Positions 6,110 to 14,022 of a stretch of 14,128 bases of DNA are shown here, piece by piece. Origin of the DNA: an uncultured Collinsella sp. (GTDB lineage: Bacteria > Actinomycetota > Coriobacteriia > Coriobacteriales > Coriobacteriaceae); NCBI GenBank assembly GCA_900766165.1, contig CAAFUK010000013.1:1-14128 (forward strand). The letters are read 5' to 3'. The notes beneath the pieces were generated by a model. It was not told the DNA's origin, did not search any database, and saw nothing but the letters and a program-made list of their open reading frames with translations. Position numbers and translations under genes: made by a program. The number at the start of each line of letters is the position of its first letter. The first letter of the stretch is position 1.

Positions 6110-6928
6110 CTATCCGATAGCGTTTTTGAGCTCCGCACGGCGCTTTTTCATGCCGGTCATAACGGCATTGCGCAACTCGGGCATGCGCGCGGTATCCATC
6201 TGGGGCACGCCCTCGAGCTTATAGGGAATGCCCAGTTGCTCGTACTTGACGACACCCATCGTGTGATACGGCAGCATTTCCAGGCCCACCACGTTGTGCC
6301 ATGGAGCGATGAGGCGACCGAGCTTCTCGCACTCCTCCACCGTGTCGGTAATGCCCGGCACCACCACGTGGCGGATAACGACCTTGATCTTGCGACGTGC
6401 AAGCTCATCGCCAAACGCCAGGATGCGTGCGGGATCACAACCGGTCAGCTTTTTATGCTCGACCGGGTCGGCATGCTTAATATCGAGCAGTACCATGTCG
6501 GTCTCGTTGAGCACGGCATCGAACTTCTCGGGATGCTGAGGGTCGAAGGCGTAGCCACAGCTATCCAGGCAGGTATGCACGCGGCCATCGGGGTTGTTGT
6601 GCATTGCACGGAACAGGTCGGCCAAAAACTCGGGCTGCAGAAGCGGCTCGCCACCCGAAACCGTAATGCCGCCGCTGCGATAGAACTCATGGTTGCTCTG
6701 GAACTCGTCCATCAGGTGCTCGACTGTCACCATGGTGCCGCCGTTAACAGACCAGGTATCGGGATTGTGGCAATACGCACAGCGCATGGGACAGCCTTGG
6801 ACAAACACTACGAAGCGGATGCCGGGTCCGTCGACCGTACCCATCGTTTCAATCGAATGTACGCGGCCCAGGGCAAACGCGGAGTCCTCGGGACGAGCGT
6901 CCACACCCTCGAGCGTCATCTCAGCCAT
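6110..6928 (-). CDS. pflA: Pyruvate formate-lyase activating enzyme (radical SAM)
   Basis: The enzyme uses S-adenosylmethionine and a 4Fe-4S cluster to install the glycyl radical on pyruvate formate-lyase, a central anaerobic step. With the ATG at 6928 the protein has 272 residues. The cluster motif C-P-M-R-C-A-Y-C-H-N gives C46, C50 and C53. Upstream T-V-D-G-P-G-I-R-F and downstream I-T-V-S-G-G-E-P-L-L-Q are diagnostic of glycyl-radical activases, and the sequence around G-R-V-H-S-I-E-T matches PflA specifically. The start is uncertain. ATG at 6949 lacks a ribosome site; 6928 has AAGG 8 bases upstream; 6919 is also possible. The N-terminus is about 15 residues longer than in E. coli. A TAGAAT box (complement of 6978-6983) may be its -10. 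No pyruvate formate-lyase gene adjoins it here. Confidence 0.93.
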   Translation of the reverse strand: MAEMTLEGVDARPEDSAFALGRVHSIETMGTVDGPGIRFVVFVQGCPMRCAYCHNPDTWSVNGGTMVTVEHLMDEFQSNHEFYRSGGITVSGGEPLLQPEFLADLFRAMHNNPDGRVHTCLDSCGYAFDPQHPEKFDAVLNETDMVLLDIKHADPVEHKKLTGCDPARILAFGDELARRKIKVVIRHVVVPGITDTVEECEKLGRLIAPWHNVVGLEMLPYHTMGVVKYEQLGIPYKLEGVPQMDTARMPELRNAVMTGMKKRRAELKNAIG

Positions 6929-7052
6929 TCCCGCTACCTTGCCTCTCATTGGTTTTAGTTACATAAATGCCAGAGCCATTCTAGCCCATACGCATGATGG
7001 TGAAACGGTTTAGTGGTCAATTGGGTTGTTCTATTTGGCCCCACGCAAGAGC

Positions 7053-7081
7053 GGCGGGAGGGTTATCGCAACCCGCCCGCC
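7053..7081. terminator. GC-rich hairpin after the DegV gene
   Basis: GGCGGG-A-GGGTT pairs with AACCC-G-CCCGCC around a 5-base loop, with one mismatch. It begins 33 bases past the DegV stop on the minus strand. There is no clear T run after it in that direction, so it is either a weak intrinsic terminator or an mRNA 3'-end stabiliser. The rest of 6950-7114 holds only the possible pflA promoter. Confidence 0.5.
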
Positions 7082-7114
7082 ACCGTGGCAATAGAATTCG
7101 ATAAACGCCAGACC

Positions 7115-7969
7115 TTACGCCTTAAGCGTGAGCACCGCACCGAAGGCGGTCGGGCCACAGTGGCTCGAGATGACGCCGCCGACTTGAGTCCAGATAACGT
7201 CCTTAAAGCCCAGGTCATGCGCATAGACTTCCATGTCATCGCGCAGCTCCTGGGAAAGGCCCACCGAATACGCCAGGCCAATGTGCGAGTAGTCAATCTC
7301 GCCCTTCGCAACCATGTGGTCAATGAAGGCGCGGGCGCACTTGAGCATAGAACCGCGGAACTTCTTGGTCGCCACGAACTTACCGCCCGTCACCTCAATG
7401 CAGGGCTTAATCTTGAGCAGATGGGCACCAAGGAATGCGACGTTGGACAAGCGACCGCCCGCCTTAAGGAAGGCAAGGTCCGTAGGAACAAAACCCAGCA
7501 GCACGCGGTCCATGACGGAGTTCGTAAATGCAAAGATCTCGTCAACGGTGGCATCGGGATGAGCCTCAATATACTTGGCGGTCTCGACGACAACGAGCGA
7601 CTGGCCCACCGAGACAAAGCGCGTGTCCATGGAGAACACGTAGTCGCGCCCCTGAGCCGCAATCTTAGAGGACTGATGCGAACAGGTCGTGGCCTCGGAA
7701 TATGCAAGATGCAAAATAGTCGCGTCGGGTTGCTCGGCATGGATGCGGTCGTACACATGCGCAAAATCCGCTGGCGAACAGCCACTGGTCTTGGGCATCA
7801 CACCAAACTCGTTGCAGCGCGAATAAATCTCGAGCGGATCGATCGAGCCGTCCTCGACGGTCTCGTCACCAATCGTGACATGCATGGGCACGCGCACGAT
7901 GCCGTAGCGCTCGCAGAGCTCCGGCGTTACATCCGACCCAGACTCAACCACGATTACATACTTGCCCAT
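7115..7969 (-). CDS. DegV family fatty-acid-binding protein
   Basis: DegV proteins bind a fatty acid in a cleft between two domains; some act as FakB, handing the fatty acid to the kinase FakA for phospholipid synthesis. The 284-residue product starts with a hydrophobic strand and E-S-G-S-D-V-T at 9-15, followed by P-K-T-S-G-C-S-P-A-D-F (about 58-68). Both segments line the ligand site in this family. Length is normal when the ATG at 7969 is used. The frame stays open for 24 more codons upstream, but that stretch shows no family similarity, and neither start has a strong ribosome site. No kinase gene is nearby, so its fatty acid and partner cannot be told. A terminator lies upstream at 8054-8092, separating it from the sugar operon. 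Confidence 0.88.
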   Translation of the reverse strand: MGKYVIVVESGSDVTPELCERYGIVRVPMHVTIGDETVEDGSIDPLEIYSRCNEFGVMPKTSGCSPADFAHVYDRIHAEQPDATILHLAYSEATTCSHQSSKIAAQGRDYVFSMDTRFVSVGQSLVVVETAKYIEAHPDATVDEIFAFTNSVMDRVLLGFVPTDLAFLKAGGRLSNVAFLGAHLLKIKPCIEVTGGKFVATKKFRGSMLKCARAFIDHMVAKGEIDYSHIGLAYSVGLSQELRDDMEVYAHDLGFKDVIWTQVGGVISSHCGPTAFGAVLTLKA

Positions 7970-8053
7970 TCTTATCACGACCCATCTCGACATTGGCTTT
8001 TCAATACATGACACGCGCGTCGCGCTGTTGCACAACGGCATCTAAGCGCCAAA

Positions 8054-8092
8054 GAGACGCCGCCCTTTGCACATAACAAAGGACAGCGTCTC
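8054..8092 (-). terminator. Terminator of the sucrose operon
   Basis: GAGACGC and CCTTTG pair with CAAAGG and GCGTCTC across a 3-base internal bulge on each side and a 7-base loop. On the minus strand the stem is followed by TTT. It lies about 150 bases past the stop of the GH32 gene at 8245 and upstream of the DegV gene. The intervening 8093-8244 sequence holds no gene that I can support. Confidence 0.65.
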
Positions 8093-8244
8093 CCTGGAAA
8101 ACTCCGTGCTTAACTGAGATTTTACACGGTTTATTAAGGAGTGTTACTTATTCCGCAAACGGTCGCTATACGCGATAAACGGTAGTTGGCCGCGGCAACT
8201 GCGACACATTCCGCCCAACAAGTCCAATCGTGCTCCATGCACGG

Positions 8245-9687
8245 TTAATGAGCGAGGCGGTAGAAATCCATCGACGCCGCGCCCTCGGCGTGCAGCGCCA
8301 TCGCCGGAACCGCCGACGAATAGGTACGGCTCGTAAGTGCCGCCTCACCGCCGTTGGCAAAAATCTCGACCATCGTAGTGTCCGAAAGCACGCGCAGGTC
8401 GCGAAGCTCGCCGAGCTCAATCGACCTCTGGTCGCGCCCATAGCCTTCGTCACCCATATCGAGGGTAAGCATCCCGTCCGCATAGCGCACAAAGACACCC
8501 TTGCGAATCTCGAGCTCAACCATCTTGGCGCCCTCACAGGAAACCACGAGATCAAACAGGCGGCCCGGCTCCTCAACGGTTTCACCGCCTGTCGTGCGAA
8601 CGCAGTCGCCGCGCATCCTCTCAATCTCGTGCGCCGGCTGCTGGCAGAGCTTACCATCGCGCATGCTCAGCTCTCGCGGCACCGTCAACGCGCACTGCCA
8701 CCCGCGCGCCACCGTCGGGTTTTCCGCCGTCGCATCGGGGCAACCCGACCATCCGATCATCAATCGCCGGCCTGCAGCATCCTCAAAGGACTGCGGAGCA
8801 TAGAAATCAAAACCGGCATCGACCATCGGGGGCATGCCCTTCCCGACGATTTTAAAGCTCGGCGCCTCCCAATCGGCCTCGATGGGGAGCCACACGCACT
8901 GATGCGGATTGCGGTAACGCCAACCATCGGCAGGCACACCCTGCGGACAGCAAACGAGAATAAGCTCGCCATCAAGCTCAAACAGATCAGGGCACTCCCA
9001 CATAAAGCCAAACTTCTCGCCCAGCTCAATGCGCGTCGCATAGCTCCAGACCCCTAAATCAAGCGAAGTATAGACAAGCACGCAGCCACGGTCGTCTTTC
9101 GTACGAGCGCCCAGAACCATGTAGTAGATACCATCGTGCTCAAGGATCTTGGGGTCGCGCACGTGCGTACCGATATCGTCGGGGTAATCGACTGGTCCAA
9201 CAGCCATGCGCTTCTCGCCCAATTCGTCGGGATTCTCGGCAACCATATGAATCTGGTTTTGCTCACGGCCCGTCAACACGTAGTCGTAATCATCGCGGTC
9301 AAAATGCTTGACGTTGCCGGTATAGAAGTAGTGAATCTTGCCATCACGTACAAAGGCAGAACCAGAATACGCTCCGCTCGAATCCAAATCGGAATCGGGG
9401 AACAGCACGGGGCCGTGATTCTCGTACGTCACAAAATCCTTTGTCGTCAGATGGTTCCAAAGCACTGGACCGCCATGCGCAGCATCGAACGGATCGTATT
9501 GATGATAGATGTGATACGTATCACCAATCTGAACCAAACCGTTGGGGTCGTTGAGCCAGCCAAGCTCAGGCTCCACATGGAACAGAAGCCTATCGGGGTC
9601 GGACGCGATGCGAGCCGCCGTCTCATCCTGTCCGACACGCCACTGCTCATAGTCCGCGCGTGTCACCTTGTTTTTTTGATTTAACAT
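8245..9687 (-). CDS. scrB: GH32 sucrose-6-phosphate hydrolase / beta-fructofuranosidase
   Basis: The 480-residue enzyme should hydrolyse sucrose-6-phosphate, delivered by the PTS, to glucose-6-phosphate and fructose in the cytoplasm. It is a complete GH32: a five-bladed propeller at about 30-330, then a beta-sandwich to the end. Catalytic motifs are intact: W-L-N-D-P-N-G with nucleophile D47, R-D-P with transition-state residue D178, and E-C-P with acid/base E231. No signal peptide is present. The ATG at 9687 is the only good start, with a weak ribosome site. It is the third gene after the divergent GH32 and the permease, separated from the permease by a 101-base gap holding a hairpin. Sucrose is the inferred substrate because of the sucrose-type EIIBC; short fructo-oligosaccharides remain possible. 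Confidence 0.9.
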   Translation of the reverse strand: MLNQKNKVTRADYEQWRVGQDETAARIASDPDRLLFHVEPELGWLNDPNGLVQIGDTYHIYHQYDPFDAAHGGPVLWNHLTTKDFVTYENHGPVLFPDSDLDSSGAYSGSAFVRDGKIHYFYTGNVKHFDRDDYDYVLTGREQNQIHMVAENPDELGEKRMAVGPVDYPDDIGTHVRDPKILEHDGIYYMVLGARTKDDRGCVLVYTSLDLGVWSYATRIELGEKFGFMWECPDLFELDGELILVCCPQGVPADGWRYRNPHQCVWLPIEADWEAPSFKIVGKGMPPMVDAGFDFYAPQSFEDAAGRRLMIGWSGCPDATAENPTVARGWQCALTVPRELSMRDGKLCQQPAHEIERMRGDCVRTTGGETVEEPGRLFDLVVSCEGAKMVELEIRKGVFVRYADGMLTLDMGDEGYGRDQRSIELGELRDLRVLSDTTMVEIFANGGEAALTSRTYSSAVPAMALHAEGAASMDFYRLAH

Positions 9688-9711
9688 CGCCGTTGACTTT
9701 CTCGTCTATGG

Positions 9712-9749
9712 GGAAGGACGCTCGACTCACACGAGTCGAACGCCCTTCC
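9712..9749 (-). other. Intercistronic hairpin between permease and scrB
   Basis: Arms of 17 bases (9712-9728, 9733-9749) enclose the loop ACAC. On the plus strand there are two A-C mismatches. On the minus strand, which is the mRNA sense here, both become G-U pairs and the stem is fully paired. No T run follows, so it is not a standard terminator. It may protect the 3' end of the upstream message or tune scrB expression relative to the permease. Confidence 0.65.
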
Positions 9750-9788
9750 TCAAATGGACTTATCCTCAGATTACACTGAACGGCTCAA

Positions 9789-11240
9789 CTAGAAGCTAAC
9801 GTCGAAGCCAGCGCCAGCGCCCTCTTCATCGGTGGTCGGCACGCCCTTTGCCTTGTTGTAGGCAAAGATCAAGACGATCGGCACGATAAAGGCGATGAGA
9901 TTGCCAGCCACATACCACACGAGGGTCTCGGGCGTGACGATGAGCAGGCCAAGCACGCCGGTCAGACCCTGACCGATAGCGCGCACCTCAAAGAGCTTGA
10001 CGAAGGCACCGCCGCAGCCTGCACCGATGCATGCGCAGATGAACGGAATGATCGAATAGCGCATGTTTGCAGCAAAGATAGCGGGCTCGGAGATTCCGAC
10101 CAGCGTCGGGATAAAGGACGACATGCAGATGTTGCGCTCTTTGGAGTGCTTCTTGTGAATGAGGTACATACCGATGGCGCCGCCGCCCTGGGCGATGATG
10201 GAAACCGACCAGATGGCCTGGATGTAGTTGAAGCCAGTCGTGGCAACAAGGTTTGCCTCGATACCCTGGATGAACTGATGCGTACCGGTAACGACGAGCG
10301 GCTGCAGGAACGCGGCGAAGACAAAGGCACCAAAGACGCCCATCCTGTTGTACAGGATATCGATTACGCCGGCGAGGACGTCACCGATCAGGTTGCCGAG
10401 CGGGCCGAACACGGTGAACAGGGCAACGTTAGCAAGAATCAGGGTAACGGTCGGGACAAAGACGAACGAAACGACCTCGGGGATGTACTTCTGGGCAATC
10501 TTCTCGACCTTGGCCATAAACCAGGCAGTCAGGATTGCGGGGAACACACCGCCCTGGAAAGCAACCATGGGAATGGATAGCGGACCGAAGTTCCAGTACT
10601 CAGCACCCGTCGGGTCCATAACGAACGTGTTGCGGTTCATAAGGCTCGGGTGAACCATGACGATACCGACGAGGATGCCCAGGATCGGGTTACCGCCAAA
10701 ACGCTTGACCGCGCTGTACATAACCAGGACAGGCAGGTAGTCGAACGTGGTGGCGATAATGGCAAAGAAGCTTGCGAGGTTCTTGAGGAACTCGCTGTGA
10801 TCGGCGAGGCTGCCCTCCATGCCAAAGAGGCCGTTGGCAACGATCAGCGACTTAAGGCCGATGATGATTGCAGCGCCGACGAAGGCGGGAATGATGGGGA
10901 TAAAGATGTCCGAGAATACCTTGAGGACCGAGAAGAACTTGCCCTTCTTGTCCGCCTCGGCGCCCTTGACCTCGGAAGCACTGATCTCCTTAACGCCCGT
11001 CAGAGCCATAAACTCATCGTAAACCTTGTTGACGGTACCGGTACCGAAGATGATCATGAGCTGGCCGCTGTTGTACAGCACGCCCTTGACGCCATCGATG
11101 TTCTCAAGCTCGGCCTTGTTGTATTTGCTCGTATCCTTGAGCACCAGACGCAGACGGGTCACGCAATGCGTGGCGCCCTCGATGTTCTCCAGTCCGCCGA
11201 CGTTGTCGACGACTTGCTGGGACACTGCCTTGTAGTCCAT
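9789..11240 (-). CDS. scrA: PTS EIIBC permease, sucrose/beta-glucoside superfamily
   Basis: This is an inner-membrane phosphotransferase permease of 483 residues that imports and phosphorylates its sugar. The EIIB domain (1-85) has the phosphorylated Cys in T-H-C-V-T-R-L-R (C26) and ends in I-I-F-G-T-G-T-V-N-K-V-Y, as in sucrose and trehalose permeases. Residues about 95-465 are the EIIC domain, with many hydrophobic segments and the H-Q-F-I-Q-G-I-E region. There is no EIIA domain, so the phosphate must come from an EIIA encoded elsewhere, as is common for sucrose permeases. The ATG at 11240 has GGAGAGG just upstream; an ATG at 11252 overlaps its own ribosome-like sequence. It follows the divergent GH32 by 45 bases. 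Specificity for sucrose is inferred from the flanking GH32 genes. Confidence 0.9.
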   Translation of the reverse strand: MDYKAVSQQVVDNVGGLENIEGATHCVTRLRLVLKDTSKYNKAELENIDGVKGVLYNSGQLMIIFGTGTVNKVYDEFMALTGVKEISASEVKGAEADKKGKFFSVLKVFSDIFIPIIPAFVGAAIIIGLKSLIVANGLFGMEGSLADHSEFLKNLASFFAIIATTFDYLPVLVMYSAVKRFGGNPILGILVGIVMVHPSLMNRNTFVMDPTGAEYWNFGPLSIPMVAFQGGVFPAILTAWFMAKVEKIAQKYIPEVVSFVFVPTVTLILANVALFTVFGPLGNLIGDVLAGVIDILYNRMGVFGAFVFAAFLQPLVVTGTHQFIQGIEANLVATTGFNYIQAIWSVSIIAQGGGAIGMYLIHKKHSKERNICMSSFIPTLVGISEPAIFAANMRYSIIPFICACIGAGCGGAFVKLFEVRAIGQGLTGVLGLLIVTPETLVWYVAGNLIAFIVPIVLIFAYNKAKGVPTTDEEGAGAGFDVSF

Positions 11241-11285
11241 GTTCCTCTCCATTCCTTTTCTAAATCATAAAACGGTTCGTTGCCG

Positions 11286-12668
11286 CTACAGAGACGCGAT
11301 CGTTGCGTTTGCGCACTTGAGCGCACCGTCGGTGACGGTAAGCGCCACACCCTGGCCCTGCTTGTTGCAGAAGCGAGCGTTGAGCGCAACATCATCGACA
11401 AAGATGGTCGCGATGTCGTCGTCGACGACCAGACGCACATGGTGAGTGCCCTCGCCCTTAAAGAACAACGGACGCTCGAGGCCCATGTTGTTGACCTGGA
11501 ACCACGGGTACTGGGGAGCCGGCGTGAACTCGAGCTTGCCCTCGCGCAGGTTGGCGCGGAACTCATAGGCAAGACCGGACTCGGCGTCCTCGGCGAACTT
11601 GACCGAGAAGCCGGCAGCGTTACCGCCGAGCTCAATGTCGGCATCGAGCAAGTAGGTGGAGCCGGCATCCGCGGCGAGCACCTGCTCGACCTTGCCCGAC
11701 TCGCAGGAAAGCTCAAAGGTCTCGACAGCCTTGCCCTCGCCAAAGGCGCCAAGCATGCTGTCGGGGAGCTTGGTGCCGAGCGTTCCGTCGGCACGCTGAA
11801 CGATCTCGAGGGGCATAAAGGTGCCACCCCACAGGTAAGAGCTGGGGTCACCGCCCTCGTCACGCGTAGGAACCCAACCAAAGAGAACGCGGCGCTCACC
11901 ATCAAATGCGGTACGCGCGGCATAGTACGCGCGGCCATCGAAGGAATCGTCCGCAGGAGTGATCCAAGGACCGTTGATAGAGCGAGACATGCGGTAACGG
12001 GTCTTGTTGCCATCACTGTACTCGGAGAACACCAGATACCACCAGTCGCCCATCTTAAAGAGATCAGGCATCTCGAACATGGTGTACAGGCCCGGATTCC
12101 ACCAGTCGCCCTGGAACTCCCAGGTATCCAGGTCCTTGGAGGTGAACTTGACCAGACGACCGGTCATCAGACGCTTGTCCTCGCCCACACGCGTGCCGAG
12201 GATGAGCATGTACTCTTCGTTCTCCTCATCCCAAAGCACAAAGGGATCGCGCCAGTTGCGGTCATCGTAACCCTCCTGGGGCGGAAGCAGCGTCTCGGCG
12301 ATGTTCTTCTCCCACTTGACGGCGTCGTCACTCGTTGCGTGAAGAAGAACCTGCTTCATCAAGCGTGCCTTGACCTTATCGCGATTGCAACCAGTGTAGA
12401 GCGCATGGTACTTGTCGCCCACCTTAAACACCGTGCCGGCATAAACATACTGGTCGACTTCCTCGTCGCCGCCACGCTCAAGGCTCTCGCCAAAGTCTTT
12501 GTAATTGACGAAGTCCTTGGTTGTCGCGAGTGCCCAGCCAAACGGCTCTCCGAAAGGTCCGGGGTTTCGCGTGTCACGCTGATGATAGAGATAGAACGTG
12601 CCGTCCTCGCCGTACGGCATGATGTCGCCTACCCAAATTCCCTCAGGCTGGTAATACACCTTGTGCAT
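11286..12668 (-). CDS. Divergent GH32-family glycoside hydrolase
   Basis: This is a 460-residue intracellular GH32-like enzyme, the first gene after the operon promoter. AAAGGAAG lies 6 bases before the ATG at 12668. The usual W-L-N-D-P-N-G is W-V-G-D-I-M-P: D15 is kept as the likely nucleophile but its neighbours are not. W-R-D-P (D141) is intact, and E-C-P is E-M-P (E199). The propeller covers about 5-290 and a beta-sandwich follows to about 460. Thus the three catalytic acids are present in an unusual setting. It is not a duplicate of scrB; the two share only motif-level similarity by eye. It may act on another fructoside or phosphorylated fructoside taken up by the same permease. Exact substrate is unknown. 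Confidence 0.85.
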   Translation of the reverse strand: MHKVYYQPEGIWVGDIMPYGEDGTFYLYHQRDTRNPGPFGEPFGWALATTKDFVNYKDFGESLERGGDEEVDQYVYAGTVFKVGDKYHALYTGCNRDKVKARLMKQVLLHATSDDAVKWEKNIAETLLPPQEGYDDRNWRDPFVLWDEENEEYMLILGTRVGEDKRLMTGRLVKFTSKDLDTWEFQGDWWNPGLYTMFEMPDLFKMGDWWYLVFSEYSDGNKTRYRMSRSINGPWITPADDSFDGRAYYAARTAFDGERRVLFGWVPTRDEGGDPSSYLWGGTFMPLEIVQRADGTLGTKLPDSMLGAFGEGKAVETFELSCESGKVEQVLAADAGSTYLLDADIELGGNAAGFSVKFAEDAESGLAYEFRANLREGKLEFTPAPQYPWFQVNNMGLERPLFFKGEGTHHVRLVVDDDIATIFVDDVALNARFCNKQGQGVALTVTDGALKCANATIASL

Positions 12669-12711
12669 CCGAGACTTCCTTTCTCACGAGATACTAACTC
12701 GGTACAACTGC

Positions 12712-12740
12712 AAGATATGTCAATCGTTTTCATATGTCAA
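12712..12740 (-). promoter_or_regulatory. Promoter of the sucrose operon
   Basis: On the minus strand a perfect TTGACA -35 (complement of 12735-12740) and TATCTT -10 (complement of 12712-12717) are separated by exactly 17 bases. Transcription would start about 35 bases before the GH32 ATG at 12668. The spacer is filled by one operator copy and the -35 lies in the next, so a bound repressor would exclude RNA polymerase. Confidence 0.75.
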
Positions 12741-12748
12741 ACGTTTTC
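12715..12748. promoter_or_regulatory. Tandem LacI-family operators O1 and O2
   Basis: ATATGTCAATCGTTTTC (12715-12731) abuts ATATGTCAAACGTTTTC (12732-12748): two 17-bp units differing at one base. Each contains an approximate inverted repeat around a central CG (AAACGTTT in the second), the hallmark of LacI-family sites. They cover the promoter spacer and -35. The adjacent LacI-type protein is the likely binder. Confidence 0.75.
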
Positions 12749-12780
12749 ACACCAATACGTCTTTTCGCAGTTCCAGTCGT

Positions 12781-12800
12781 CGGCAAACGGTTGACATATG
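12781..12800. promoter_or_regulatory. Third LacI-family operator, inverted
   Basis: On the minus strand this site reads CATATGTCAACCGTTTGCCG, an inverted relative of the two sites at 12715-12748, sharing CATATGTCAA and CGTTT. It lies about 50 bases upstream of the promoter -35 and just past the repressor gene, where it could support looping or cooperative binding. Confidence 0.55.
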
Positions 12801-12852
12801 CCGGCGAACGGTCATCAGAGGTGTTTAAGGAATTCTTTTGGCACGGGATGAA

Positions 12853-13863
12853 CTACGCGGTTTTACCCTCAATGAGTTCAACGGGGAGCTTGATATTCGA
12901 TTCGGGCTTTTCGCCGTTAATAAGAGCAATGATGGATTGCGCCGCGAGCTCTCCGATGCGATCGATATCTTGGCGTACGGTTGTTAAGTCAGGCATAAAC
13001 GTCATAGTGCGGCGGGCACCATCCGCGCCCACGACCTTAATATCGCCCGGAGCGCTCAAGCCGCGCTGCTTCATCACGTTAAGACAGATAGCCGCCATCG
13101 TGTCGTCTCCCGCAAAGATGCCGTCAATATCGGGGTTCTCATCGAGGATCTTCGCAACGACCGCGCTCTTTTCGTCGTCGGGCTTAACGAACTCAACCTC
13201 ACGGACAAGCGCGGGCAAACCGGCCTGCTCAACAACATCGAGGTAGGCATCGGTACGCTTATTGGCAGGCATGCGCATGCGGCTATTGCTGCGCAGGCAC
13301 AGGATGCGTGAACATCCGTCATCGATCAGGCGACGCGTGGCAAGTTCGCCGATGCTATAGCTGTCGCTCGCAATCTGAACAGAGGCTTCGCCAAGGTCGC
13401 AGTCGATACCAACCAGACTCAAGCCCATCTCGGCATACGCCTCGGCACCGATATTAAGGGAGTTGACGATGACGCCGTCGACCATATTGCGGCGGAGCAT
13501 GTCAATATAGGAACGCTCAAGATCGGGTCGATTGGCGCTGTTGCACAGCAACATCTTAAAGCCGTTTTCCGCTAACGTGCGCTCGACCGCCTGCACAACC
13601 TGAGCATGGAACGGGCTGCTCACAAGGGGAACGATCATACCGATAAGGTTCAGGCGACCGTTGAGCATGGCACGGGCGATATCGTTGGGCGTATAGTTGA
13701 TGCGCTCCATCGCGGCATGGACCTTATCGCGGGTCTCTTGGCTAATATAGCCGCGATTATTAAGCACGCGAGATACCGTAGTAGGCGAAACCCCCGCCAC
13801 CGCTGCAACTTCCTTGATGCCAGGCTTAGCCGTATCCTTAGAACGAGCACTCTCGCGAGCCAT
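12853..13863 (-). CDS. scrR: LacI-family transcriptional repressor of the sucrose operon
   Basis: The 336-residue protein has a LacI helix-turn-helix at about 16-36 (I-K-E-V-A-x-x-A-G-V-S-P-T-T-V-S-R-V-L-N) and a hinge ending near I-N-Y-T-P-N-D-I-A-R. A periplasmic-binding-protein-like sugar domain follows (about 66-330), with the I-F-A-G-D-D-T-M-A segment near its C-terminal half. The ATG at 13863 follows GGGGGAGG by 5 bases. Another ATG at 13884 lies inside an operator and upstream of that site, so it is rejected. It precedes the three sugar genes on the same strand, and matching operators lie both in front of it and in front of the operon. Repression relieved by a sugar or sugar phosphate is likely. 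The gene symbol is by context. Confidence 0.88.
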   Translation of the reverse strand: MARESARSKDTAKPGIKEVAAVAGVSPTTVSRVLNNRGYISQETRDKVHAAMERINYTPNDIARAMLNGRLNLIGMIVPLVSSPFHAQVVQAVERTLAENGFKMLLCNSANRPDLERSYIDMLRRNMVDGVIVNSLNIGAEAYAEMGLSLVGIDCDLGEASVQIASDSYSIGELATRRLIDDGCSRILCLRSNSRMRMPANKRTDAYLDVVEQAGLPALVREVEFVKPDDEKSAVVAKILDENPDIDGIFAGDDTMAAICLNVMKQRGLSAPGDIKVVGADGARRTMTFMPDLTTVRQDIDRIGELAAQSIIALINGEKPESNIKLPVELIEGKTA

Positions 13864-13883
13864 AGCACCCTCCCCCATCAACA

Positions 13884-13898
13884 TGTCATACGTTTACA
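13884..13898. promoter_or_regulatory. Fourth LacI-family operator, in front of the repressor gene
   Basis: TGTCATACGTTTACA matches the core of the downstream sites (TGTCAAACGTTTTCA) at 13 of 15 positions and keeps the central CG. It lies 20 bases upstream of the repressor ATG at 13863, so the repressor probably controls its own synthesis. Confidence 0.6.
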
Positions 13899-14022
13899 TA
13901 CGAACAAAGCATACCCCAACAAGAGCGGGAAGACGGTAACAGTACAAGTAAGTAAACGACTCATCCAAATAATTAGGAGAGTTCCGCCTAAAGGGTGACT
14001 CCAAAGGACCCCACATGGCCGG

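Noticed and set aside
5984..6958. Long plus-strand open frame opposite pflA
   Set aside because: It is antisense to a clear radical SAM gene, has low-complexity His/Ala/Leu-rich sequence and matches no family; it is a shadow of GC-rich coding.
7013..8011. 332-codon plus-strand open frame opposite the DegV gene
   Set aside because: It has no recognisable domain and runs through the hairpin at 7053-7081; the opposite strand carries a well-matched DegV protein.
10650..11270. Plus-strand open frames opposite the PTS permease
   Set aside because: Their Asp/Glu/Asn-rich translations mirror the hydrophobic codons of the real permease.
12715..12748. Tandem repeat considered as a CRISPR fragment
   Set aside because: The units abut with no spacer, number only two, and overlap a promoter; the central CG pattern fits LacI operators.
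11280..12794. 504-codon plus-strand open frame opposite the divergent GH32
   Set aside because: It spans a gene, its promoter and its operators on the other strand, and shows no family motifs.
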